Assembly (NCBI GenBank): GCA_023428295.1 | Contig: JAEYYV010000183.1 | Span: 1-22,104, forward strand | Direction: 5' to 3' | Length of the DNA: 22,104 nucleotides | Origin: Pseudomonadota bacterium | GTDB lineage: Bacteria; Myxococcota_A; Polyangia; Haliangiales; Haliangiaceae | Shown here: positions 16,250 to 22,104 of the stretch, in pieces | Layout: every line of letters starts with the position of its first letter | Numbering within the stretch: position 1 is the stretch's first letter | The notes under the pieces: model-generated | What the model saw: the letters and a program-made list of their open reading frames with translations, nothing else | The model's database searches: none | What the model was told of the DNA's origin: nothing | Made by a program: the position numbers and the translations under genes

Positions 16250-16885
16250 ATGCAGGGAAAGCATGTCGTCGTCACCGGTGGTCGCGGCGCGCTCGGAACG
16301 GGCGTCGTAGCGCTGCTCTCCTCGAAAGGCGCGATCGTGCATGTCGCCGATCGCCCGAATGTCTCCCTCGACAACGAGGAGTCGGCGGCCGCGTTCTACG
16401 CGTCTCTGCCGGAGCTGTGGGCGTCGATCCACCTCGTCGGCGGGTTCGCGATGAGTGCGATCACCGAGACGTCGCTCGCGGACTTCGAAGCGCAGTGGCG
16501 AATCAACACGGTCACGTGCTTCCTCTCGTGTCGCGAGGCGGTGAAGCGCATGAAGGCGAGCGGTGGCGGCCGCATCGTGAACGTCGCGTCGCGTCCAGTG
16601 CTCGAGCCCGCGGGCGGTGCGAACAAGATCGCGTACACGTCGGCCAAGGCCGCGGTCGCGTCGATCACGCAGAGCCTCGCGGCCGAGGTGCTCGGCGACA
16701 ACATCTTGGTCAACGCGGTCGTACCGTCCACCATCGACACGCCCGCCAATCGCGCAGCCATGCCGAAAGCCGACTTCACGACATGGGCGACACCGGCCCA
16801 GATCGCCGAAACCGTGGCGTTCCTGGCCTCTGCCGAGAACACGTTGACCACCGGAACACTCGTACCGGTCTACGGGCGCAGCTGA
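16250..16885 (+). CDS. Short-chain dehydrogenase/reductase
   Basis: The 211-residue cytoplasmic SDR has the glycine-rich nucleotide loop VTGGRGALGTG (8-18), the structural strand RINTVTCFLSCREAVKRM, the catalytic Ser in IVNVASRP (S114), and the YxxxK pair Y129/K133 (AYTSAK). VNAVVPSTIDTPANR is the usual post-catalytic loop. It is shorter than typical SDRs (about 245-260). The shortfall is between the cofactor strand and the catalytic region, where the usual NNAG motif is replaced by HLVGGFAMS. The GG motif after HLV is found in some mitochondrial-type and quinoid-dihydropteridine-reductase-like SDRs. The substrate is unknown. The start ATG has a TAGCGT element 6 nt before it, suggesting a leaderless transcript independent of the upstream VWA gene. 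Confidence 0.88.
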   Translation: MQGKHVVVTGGRGALGTGVVALLSSKGAIVHVADRPNVSLDNEESAAAFYASLPELWASIHLVGGFAMSAITETSLADFEAQWRINTVTCFLSCREAVKRMKASGGGRIVNVASRPVLEPAGGANKIAYTSAKAAVASITQSLAAEVLGDNILVNAVVPSTIDTPANRAAMPKADFTTWATPAQIAETVAFLASAENTLTTGTLVPVYGRS

Positions 16886-16940
16886 GTCGTAACCACGGAG
16901 TCCTGCCCGCGTATCCAAGCTACGCTTCAGGAGTCCCGCA

Positions 16941-17666
16941 ATGGCTGACACACCCGACCTCGACCGCTTCCCCGAGCTCAAAGACGCGTGGGACCGCCGC
17001 CAGTTCCTCAAGGCGGCGGCGATCGGCACGACGTTCATCGCGGCGGGCGGATCGCTCGTGCGCATCGCATCGGCGCAGCAATCCGCCGCCGCCAAGGACA
17101 AGCGGCCCGACGGGCGTCCGCGTCTGCCGCCTGGTCAACGCACGCTCGAATACCTGCGTCCGATGGGCGGCGACGAAGGCGATCCGGATCCGCGCAAGTT
17201 CGCGCTGAAGGTGCACGGTCTCGTGAAGTCGCCGTTCACGGTGGACTACGCGGGTCTGCTCAAGCTGCCGCAGGTCGAGAAGATCGCCGACGTTCACTGC
17301 GTGACCGGCTGGTCGATGCTCGGCGGCCTCTGGCGAGGCGTGCAGATCAGCGCGCTCGCCGAGAAGGCGGGCATGAAGGGCGAGGTCAAGCACGTGATCC
17401 TCGAGAGCGCGCACGGCTTCACCGCGAACATACCGCTGCGCGAAGCCACCATGGACAACGCGCTGATCACCTACCGCTTGAACGGCAAGCCATTCGCCAC
17501 GCAGCACGGCGCACCGGTGCGCGGCCTGATCCCCGATCTGTATTTCTGGAAGAGCGCGAAGTGGATCACCGGCGTTCGCTTCGTGAAGGACGACGCGCCT
17601 GGCTTCTGGGAAGTGCGCGGCTATCACAACCACGCCGATCCGTGGAAAGAGGAGCGCTATGCCTGA
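16941..17666 (+). CDS. Tat-exported molybdopterin-dependent oxidoreductase (MsrP/YedY-like)
   Basis: The 241-residue periplasmic protein has a twin-arginine signal in DRRQFLKAAAIG (RR at 19-20) and a mature domain of the sulfite-oxidase/MsrP fold. The molybdenum-ligating cysteine is in DVHCVTGWSMLGG (C120). WRGVQI, SAHGFTANIPL, HGAPVRGLIPDLYFWKSAKWI and the C-terminal GFWEVRGYHNHADPW are the standard molybdopterin-binding motifs. It is shorter than E. coli MsrP (about 330) but similar to many YedY-like bacterial proteins. Its stop overlaps the start of the next gene by 8 bp (ATGCCTGA). That gene encodes a membrane protein that could supply electrons, in the place MsrQ takes in the MsrPQ system. 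Substrate (methionine sulfoxide or other) is not determined. The start has AGGAG 7 nt upstream (16929-16933). Confidence 0.92.
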   Translation: MADTPDLDRFPELKDAWDRRQFLKAAAIGTTFIAAGGSLVRIASAQQSAAAKDKRPDGRPRLPPGQRTLEYLRPMGGDEGDPDPRKFALKVHGLVKSPFTVDYAGLLKLPQVEKIADVHCVTGWSMLGGLWRGVQISALAEKAGMKGEVKHVILESAHGFTANIPLREATMDNALITYRLNGKPFATQHGAPVRGLIPDLYFWKSAKWITGVRFVKDDAPGFWEVRGYHNHADPWKEERYA

Positions 17667-18462
17667 GGCCGGTGCGGCCGCGGGCACGAGCATCTGGACG
17701 ACGATCAAGAAGCGCTGGCGTGGTTGGCTCCGCGCCATTCATCGCGACTTCGGCTACCTCGCGGTGGGCTTCACGATCATCTATGCGCTCAGCGGGCTCG
17801 CGATCAATCACATCTCCGAGTGGGATCCGAACTTCAAGTCCAGCGAGCGCACGCTGACGATCGCGCCGATTCCCGCCGACATCTCCGACGACGAAGCGGT
17901 GAAGCGCGTGCTCGCGGCGACGGGCACGGGCACACCCGACGACGTCTATCGCGCGGGTGACGAGGTGCGGCTGTCGTACTCCGGCGGCTCGCAGGTCACG
18001 GTGATCGGCGAGCAGGTCACCGTCCAGGAACGCTCGTCGCGCTTCTTCTTTCGCGTCGCGAACTGGCTCCACTACAACCGCGGCAAGAAAGCGTGGACGT
18101 ACCTCGCGGACATCTACGCGGTGATGCTCCTGTACCTCGCGATCAGCGGCATCTTCATGATCAAGGGAAAGCTCGGGCTCAAGTGGCGCGGGACGATCCT
18201 CATTGGCCTCGGCATCGCGGTGCCCGTCACCTACGTGGCGCTATCGGGCGGCCCCTCGAAGGCGACGATCGCGAACAGCGAGCCGGCGTCTACGCCAGCG
18301 CCCTCGCCTGCACCTGCAGTGGACGACAAACCGCAGGTCGGATCGGCGGCGCCCGACGATGGCTTCGAGATGAAGCCGCGCGGTCCCGCGATCGACGTCG
18401 ATGCGGGCGATGCACCGGACGCGCGAACCTCGGACGACCTGCCGAAGACGCTGTCGTTCTAG
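17659..18462 (+). CDS. PepSY-associated transmembrane protein
   Basis: The 267-residue inner-membrane protein has AIHRDFGYLAVGFTIIYALSG (TM1, about 30-50) preceded by a basic amphipathic helix. An extracytoplasmic domain (about 52-145) follows with a PepSY-like strand pattern, then TM2 (about 148-168) and TM3 (about 178-196), and a Pro/Ala/Asp-rich C-terminal tail of some 70 residues. Conserved histidines H28, H51 and H138 (NWLHYN) are candidate heme or metal ligands, as in other PepSY_TM proteins. It overlaps the Mo-oxidoreductase gene by 8 bp, so translation is coupled. It is likely the electron-transfer partner of that enzyme in place of the usual MsrQ heme protein; this is inference. The long low-complexity tail is unusual. 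Confidence 0.85.
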   Translation: MPEAGAAAGTSIWTTIKKRWRGWLRAIHRDFGYLAVGFTIIYALSGLAINHISEWDPNFKSSERTLTIAPIPADISDDEAVKRVLAATGTGTPDDVYRAGDEVRLSYSGGSQVTVIGEQVTVQERSSRFFFRVANWLHYNRGKKAWTYLADIYAVMLLYLAISGIFMIKGKLGLKWRGTILIGLGIAVPVTYVALSGGPSKATIANSEPASTPAPSPAPAVDDKPQVGSAAPDDGFEMKPRGPAIDVDAGDAPDARTSDDLPKTLSF

Positions 18463-18482
18463 CGTCCGCGAGATGAGCCTCG

Positions 18483-18578
18483 CCCGATGCCATCGCGAGT
18501 GCGATAGCTTCGACGCGTGCGAGCCGACCTGCCCGATGCGATCGCGCGTGCGATCGACGCGTGCGAGCAGCCGACGCT
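18483..18578 (+). repeat. Imperfect direct repeat across the decarboxylase start
   Basis: A segment of about 48 bp starting at 18483 (CCCGATGCCATCGCGAGTGC) recurs from 18532 (CCCGATGCGATCGCGCGTGC). In each copy CGACGCGTGCGAG follows further on, with small indels. Copy 1 contains the -10-like element and the GTG start; copy 2 codes residues 6-21 of the protein. Confidence 0.75.
18505..18510 (+). promoter_or_regulatory. TA-like -10 hexamer before the decarboxylase gene
   Basis: TAGCTT is followed by exactly 6 nt and GTG 18517, with no Shine-Dalgarno. It lies within copy 1 of the direct repeat. Confidence 0.45.
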
Positions 18579-19620
18579 CGTCTTCGATCGCGCGCGGATC
18601 GACGTGAACCTGCGCGAGCTCGCTAGCGCCGCGCGGGCACACGGCATCACGTCGCTGTTCGCCGCGAAGTCGTTCCCGCATCCCGACGTGTGGGCGATGG
18701 CTGCCGAGCATTGCGACGGCTTCGACGCGGCGAGCGCCGGCGAGATCGCTGCGCTGCCGGCCGCGCGCGTGCTCTCGATCGTCGATCCGACAGGTCGCGC
18801 ACTCGCCGCCACCGATGCCGGCGCGCATCCGCAGCGCGTGATCGTCGGATGCGAGACGCTCGCGCAGGTCGAGCGGGCTCCCGCGCACGCGGAGATCGCG
18901 ATTCGCATCTCGGCGTCGATCACCGGCCGCGACCCCGCGATCGGCGCCGTCCTCGACGGCAACGGCCACCGCCGCTCGCGCTTCGGCCTGGACGTGCGCG
19001 ATGCCGGCGATCGCAGCGCGCTCGACGAGCTCCGCGCCATGGCGCGTGCCGCGACGGGGCGGCCCGTTGGACTTCACGTGCACCACGGACCCGTGACAGC
19101 GACGAGCGGCGAGCGATTTATCGCGAGCGCGCGAGCGGTCCTCGATCTCGCGCGCGAGGCGGGCATCGAGCCGGCGTTCCTCGATCTGGGCGGTGCGTGG
19201 CACGGGATCGCCGAGTGGGGCGACGCGTTCGCGAAGATCCGCGCGGCGATCACCGGCCTCGAGCTCCTCGTCGAGCCGGGCCGTGCGATCGCGCGAGAAG
19301 CTGGCTTTGCGTGCGGGCGCGTCGTCGTCGCGCGCGAGCTCGCGGATCGATCGCTGCGGGTCGTGGATCTCTCGCGCAACTGCCACTTGCGCTGGAGCCA
19401 GATCGAGCTCGTCGGAGCTGCGCCGCACGCGGGCACCGGGCGCGACACGCTCGTCGTCGGGCCCACGTGCTACGAGGACGACGTGCTCGGCGAGTGGATC
19501 GGGTCGCCCGACATGCTCGACGAGGGCGCGCGGTTCGCGGTGCGCGGCGTGACGGGCTATGCGGTCGCGTGGAACACGAGCTTTGGCGGCGTGCCGGCTG
19601 CGGACGTGCAGATCGTCTAG
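18517..19620 (+). CDS. Fold-type III PLP-dependent decarboxylase (LysA/ODC/CANSDC-like)
   Basis: The 367-residue enzyme belongs to the alanine-racemase-fold decarboxylases. Visible markers are the Schiff-base lysine in LFAAKSFPH (K51), SRFGLDV (155-160 region), the HVHHGP turn, LDLGGAWHG, EPGRAI (253-258), and GPTCYEDDVL with C318 and D321/D322, which matches the Cys-x-x-x-Asp active-site signature. A final GYAVAWNTSFGG supplies the conserved Tyr. These fit diaminopimelate, ornithine and carboxynorspermidine decarboxylases; the sequence does not distinguish among them by inspection. It is shorter than the usual LysA (about 410-420). With aguA and aguB nearby, a polyamine role is attractive but unproven. 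GTG 18517 is the start. It converges with the HExxH lipoprotein gene, 18 bp away. Confidence 0.85.
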   Translation: MRADLPDAIARAIDACEQPTLVFDRARIDVNLRELASAARAHGITSLFAAKSFPHPDVWAMAAEHCDGFDAASAGEIAALPAARVLSIVDPTGRALAATDAGAHPQRVIVGCETLAQVERAPAHAEIAIRISASITGRDPAIGAVLDGNGHRRSRFGLDVRDAGDRSALDELRAMARAATGRPVGLHVHHGPVTATSGERFIASARAVLDLAREAGIEPAFLDLGGAWHGIAEWGDAFAKIRAAITGLELLVEPGRAIAREAGFACGRVVVARELADRSLRVVDLSRNCHLRWSQIELVGAAPHAGTGRDTLVVGPTCYEDDVLGEWIGSPDMLDEGARFAVRGVTGYAVAWNTSFGGVPAADVQIV

Positions 19621-19638
19621 CCCGACAAGCGATCGACG

Positions 19639-20400
19639 CTAGAGGCAGACGTCGGGGAGCACTTCGCGATCTGCGCGCAGGTTTCGCACCTTCCAAGCGT
19701 TGGGATCGGGCAAGAGGCGCGGCGTGAGCGGGGTCGCGAGGACCGCGGGATCGATCTTCGAGCGATCGAGCTCGTAGTTCACGATCACGTACTCGGCGAG
19801 ATCGATGCCCTCGTACTCCTCGGGATCGAACAGGCTCTCGGCATAGAACGATCGATACTCGTGGATGAACGCCGACGTCGGCAGATCGTCGTAGTAGCCG
19901 ACCTCCGAGCGGTTCAGCACGTGGTTCACCTCGTGGATCAACGTCGCTGCGAGGCGCTGCGCGGTTTGGCCGCGCGACACGTAGATCCGATTGCTCCACA
20001 TATAACCATCGAGCTCGTTCTCGATCGCCTTGGCCGCGGCAGAGTTGCGCGCGTGCAACGTTGCGCGGTCGGAGGGCTCGAGGTTCGCGTCGGGAAGATC
20101 CGCGCGCACGCGCTCGAAGTCGGCGCAGGTCAGATCGCGAAGCTCGTCGATCTTCACGAAGCCCGACTCGATCGACCACAGTGTCAGGCGCGCGAGTTGC
20201 GAGTCGTGCGCGTCGAGCTTGTCGAGTGCTTTGTTCACGTACTCGCGGAACGTCTTCGTGGAGTGCGTGGGGTCGACCTCGTCGAAGCGCGAGCCACCGG
20301 TGCGGTCGCCCTTGCCGTCGCTGACCTCGCCGGCCAGGTCGTCGTCCGTGATCGCGCACGCCGACGCGGTGAGGACACAGAGGACGGCCAGGCGGTGCAT
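19639..20400 (-). CDS. Putative lipoprotein with HExxH metallopeptidase-like motif
   Basis: The 253-residue product begins with a likely lipoprotein signal (MHRLAVLCVLTASAC, Cys15; the lipobox ASAC is slightly weak). An Asp/Gly-rich linker to about residue 45 follows, then a helical domain. The sequence TLIHEVNHVLN has HEVNH at 156-160, a zinc-peptidase HExxH motif. SAFIHEYRSFYAESLF (177-191) supplies E181 or E188 as possible third ligands, a spacing of about 20-28 residues that suits gluzincin-like enzymes. I do not recognise a named family, and activity is inference. It follows the beta-barrel gene on the same strand after 106 bp, separated by a perfect palindrome. Cellular location is probably periplasm or outer membrane. 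Confidence 0.75.
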   Translation of the reverse strand: MHRLAVLCVLTASACAITDDDLAGEVSDGKGDRTGGSRFDEVDPTHSTKTFREYVNKALDKLDAHDSQLARLTLWSIESGFVKIDELRDLTCADFERVRADLPDANLEPSDRATLHARNSAAAKAIENELDGYMWSNRIYVSRGQTAQRLAATLIHEVNHVLNRSEVGYYDDLPTSAFIHEYRSFYAESLFDPEEYEGIDLAEYVIVNYELDRSKIDPAVLATPLTPRLLPDPNAWKVRNLRADREVLPDVCL

Positions 20401-20451
20401 GCGGCGAGCGGTTGCAGTGATCGGGCCGCGCTAACCGCCGGAACGCGCGTG

Positions 20452-20478
20452 GGTAGGCAACTCGAGTTGCCGGCTACC
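20452..20478 (-). terminator. Strong palindrome between beta-barrel and HExxH lipoprotein genes
   Basis: GGCAACTCGAGTTGCC (20456-20471) is a perfect 16-bp palindrome. The stem can be extended by GGTA (20452-20455) with TACC (20475-20478) across a 3-nt bulge. It lies 29 bp downstream of the beta-barrel stop and 52 bp before the lipoprotein start. It could end or attenuate transcription, or be an operator for the lipoprotein gene. Confidence 0.5.
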
Positions 20479-20506
20479 GGGTGCGCTGCGCGTGCGAGAG
20501 CGGTGA

Positions 20507-21916
20507 CTACCGACGCCCGTCGTCGCCGCCGCCGTCTTGGAGATCGGGGATCACCGGCTCGGCGCCGAGCGGCATCAGGTCCTTGCGATCCGAGCGCACG
20601 GCGTTCTGGCGGCGCTTGGGGACAGCGAACGCGACGTCCTCGGGCCAGCGGATCTTGAACGAGAAGAACAGCGTGTTGCGGAAGAACCCGGGGACGTACT
20701 GGTTCATCGCGTCGCGTCCGCTCGTCTGCAGCATGAACTCGTAGCGCGCCGTCCACGTGAAGCCGGGCCGCACCTGGTATTGGAGGCCCGCGTCGATGCG
20801 GAGCAGCCCGAACGAGTTGTCGACGTCCGACGTGATGGGATCGATGAGCTGCGTGCGCATCGCTTGCACCGCGCCGAGAGCGACGAGCTTCGGTGCGCGA
20901 CGTCGAGGCTCCTCGCCGCGCCACACGAGCGGAACCGCGCCGGAGACCGTCGCGAGGTTGCTGACGGTGTTCTGCGCGACGAGCAGGTTCGGCGTGACAT
21001 CGCGACGGAGTCCGAGCGTGGCGACGCCCCACACGTCGACGAGCGAGACGGAACCGCCCACGATCGGGAACAGTCCGCGTTGGCGTGGCGGATCGTTCGG
21101 GTTGTGCGGATCCTTGCCGTACGGGATGACGTAGACGAGACCGCCGTCGATCATCGCGCTGAAGCGGCGATCGATGTCGTACGTCCACGCGCCGCGGGCG
21201 CGCGGGTTGTACTGGCGATCGAGCCGGCTGCCCATCGGTGCGCCGACCGGGGCGATGCGCTCCATGCGAACGATCGATGCGCCGCCCTCGACGGAGAGCG
21301 TGGAGTTACGGAACGTGCGCTCGATGCCGAGCGTGCCGCCAGCTTCGGCCGACGAGACGAGCGTGGGATCGTCGAGGTTGTCGTCCGTGCGGCTCGCGCG
21401 CGCGAACAGGCGCTCGGAGAGGCGGAAGTCGCGATTGACGACGTAGGACGCATACTGACTGCCATCTGCGGTCTGGTAGTCGACCTTGCCGAGGGGCGTG
21501 AGCTGAATGATCGTCTGGTCGGGCGGGGTGCGGGCGGTGATCGCGTTCAGAACGCCACTCGCCGCGTTGGCGGACATGATGACCTCGGAGCGAGGCCCCG
21601 GGATGAACAATCCTTGCCATCCAGCGCGACCCGAGAGGGAAGGAAGATTGCCATGAAGCGCGTACTGGGTAACCTCCGCCTCGAGCTCGAGGTCGTGGAT
21701 CATGCGCGGCATTCCGTACGTGAAGCGAACGCCAGGACGGATCTGTGTGAACAGATCGCCGTCTTGTCGTCCGCGTTCCTCGGAGAACACGTTGTCGGTA
21801 AAGGCGACATCGCCATTCACCGTGGCGTGGTAGCTCGCGCGGTCTGCGGCCGCAGGGGCCATCCCCACGATCAGGATTCCGAAGATTGTTAAAGCGCGCG
21901 CTGCGAGTTGACACAC
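20507..21916 (-). CDS. Outer-membrane beta-barrel protein
   Basis: The 469-residue product has a signal peptide (about 1-24, cleavage after APAAA) and then a long series of alternating amphipathic strands such as ASYHATVNGDVAFTDNVF, IRPGVRFTYGM, SLSVEGGASIV-like segments, GVATLGLRRDV, FTWTARYEFML and FFRNTLFFSFKIRW near the C-terminus. This is the pattern of an outer-membrane barrel of perhaps 14-18 strands. A short charged tail (PKRRQNAVRSDRKD to DDGRR) follows the last aromatic strand. That is unusual, because barrels normally end in an aromatic residue. I cannot name the family; barrels of this type in myxobacteria often accompany polysaccharide export. The start is GTG 21916. It is divergent from the acidic-protein gene, with only 43 bp between the starts. 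Confidence 0.82.
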   Translation of the reverse strand: MCQLAARALTIFGILIVGMAPAAADRASYHATVNGDVAFTDNVFSEERGRQDGDLFTQIRPGVRFTYGMPRMIHDLELEAEVTQYALHGNLPSLSGRAGWQGLFIPGPRSEVIMSANAASGVLNAITARTPPDQTIIQLTPLGKVDYQTADGSQYASYVVNRDFRLSERLFARASRTDDNLDDPTLVSSAEAGGTLGIERTFRNSTLSVEGGASIVRMERIAPVGAPMGSRLDRQYNPRARGAWTYDIDRRFSAMIDGGLVYVIPYGKDPHNPNDPPRQRGLFPIVGGSVSLVDVWGVATLGLRRDVTPNLLVAQNTVSNLATVSGAVPLVWRGEEPRRRAPKLVALGAVQAMRTQLIDPITSDVDNSFGLLRIDAGLQYQVRPGFTWTARYEFMLQTSGRDAMNQYVPGFFRNTLFFSFKIRWPEDVAFAVPKRRQNAVRSDRKDLMPLGAEPVIPDLQDGGGDDGRR

Positions 21917-21959
21917 CTTGCACCACGCGTGCTTAGAATCCGCACAAGGACAGTACCCG

Positions 21960-22104
21960 ATGCGCAGTGAACTCCTCGAAGATGCGATGTTTTCTCCATG
22001 GGCCGCCGTTACGCCACTGCGCGCCGACCGCGATGAGGACGACGAGGACGAGGAGGAGAGCGAAGACGAGGACGAGGACGAGGACGAAGAGGAAGAGGTA
22101 GACG
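21960..22104 (+). CDS. Acidic low-complexity protein, 3'-truncated
   Basis: The gene begins at ATG 21960, with AAGGA (21946-21950) 9 nt upstream, and runs open to the window end (48 codons). The N-terminus reads MRSELLEDAMFSPWAAVTPL and then passes into an almost pure Asp/Glu run coded by GAG/GAC/GAA triplets (about 22025-22100). No family is recognisable from this fragment. The acidic run may be an N-terminal linker of a larger protein. The good ribosome binding site, the non-repetitive start and the placement opposite a divergent gene argue that it is real and not a repeat artefact. How far it extends cannot be known. Confidence 0.7.
   Translation, partial: MRSELLEDAMFSPWAAVTPLRADRDEDDEDEEESEDEDEDEDEEEEVD
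22025..22104 (+). repeat. GAG/GAC trinucleotide-rich tract coding Asp/Glu
   Basis: The tract is a run of GAN codons (GAG, GAC, GAA) with phrases such as GACGAGGACGAG repeated several times. It is in frame with the acidic protein and continues to the window edge. Strand-biased purine content is extreme (the plus strand is nearly all G, A and C). Confidence 0.8.

Noticed and set aside
18241..19428. Long minus-strand frame antisense to the decarboxylase
   Set aside because: The plus strand carries all catalytic motifs of the PLP decarboxylase, and the antisense product is Arg-rich without domains.
20537..21892. Long plus-strand frame antisense to the beta-barrel gene
   Set aside because: Arg/Glu/Asp-rich shadow composition with no motif; the minus strand has a signal peptide and barrel strands.
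21908..21939. TTGACA with TAGAAT as a sigma-70 promoter for the acidic gene
   Set aside because: The spacer is 20 nt, too long for a standard promoter, and the predicted transcript would start on the ribosome binding site. It remains possible but is not supported.

Overview
The window is GC-rich, densely coded bacterial chromosome. Several traits point to a myxobacterium (Myxococcota, probably a Haliangium/Kofleriaceae-type member of Polyangia; this is inference). They are a MYXO-CTERM-like C-terminus plus a Cys-rich repeat on one secreted protein, two von Willebrand A lipoproteins with low-complexity linkers, an NtrC-type response regulator next to a histidine kinase, and Gly/Ser/Asp-rich spacers. 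I see no rRNA, tRNA, CRISPR array, transposase or phage gene. Coding is almost continuous and the longest gene-free stretches are about 190-230 bp.

Layout. 1-2191 (+): the 3' part of a glycerophosphodiester phosphodiesterase and a complete myo-inositol-1-phosphate synthase. 2273-11579 (-): fourteen-odd kilobases of the window are not all one unit, but this block holds eleven genes on one strand. In transcription order they are an NtrC-type sigma-54 regulator, a single-domain response regulator, a membrane histidine kinase, N-carbamoylputrescine amidase (aguB), a VWA lipoprotein, an unrecognised HExxH protein, two tandem YceI proteins, a small membrane protein, a YqgE/AlgH protein and a secreted DUF2271 protein with a candidate flavinylation motif. 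11709-13247 (+): an ABM-like protein, an ArsR-type repressor and an alpha/beta hydrolase, preceded by a perfect 16-bp palindrome. 13273-15026 (-): yebC followed by agmatine deiminase (aguA). 15259-19620 (+): a second VWA lipoprotein, an SDR enzyme, a Tat-exported molybdopterin oxidoreductase overlapping a PepSY-type membrane protein, and a fold-type III PLP decarboxylase. 19639-21916 (-): an outer-membrane beta-barrel protein and a second HExxH lipoprotein. 21960-end (+): the start of a very acidic protein cut by the window edge.

How the genes fit together. AguA and AguB are the two enzymes that convert agmatine to putrescine; they lie about 5 kb apart, and the PLP decarboxylase may belong to the same polyamine metabolism. 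The Mo-oxidoreductase/PepSY pair and the DUF2271 protein suggest an envelope redox theme. The two VWA lipoproteins, two HExxH proteins, two YceI proteins and the beta-barrel make the window strongly envelope-oriented.

The most unusual sequence-level pattern is in start regions. Five genes carry a TA-starting hexamer exactly 6 nt before the start codon (SDR, decarboxylase, aguB, yebC, first yceI), and others carry one at 7 nt. This is the arrangement expected of leaderless transcripts. No single gene cluster here can be claimed as a proven new system; the best candidates for follow-up are the HExxH proteins and the putatively flavinylated MYXO-CTERM protein.
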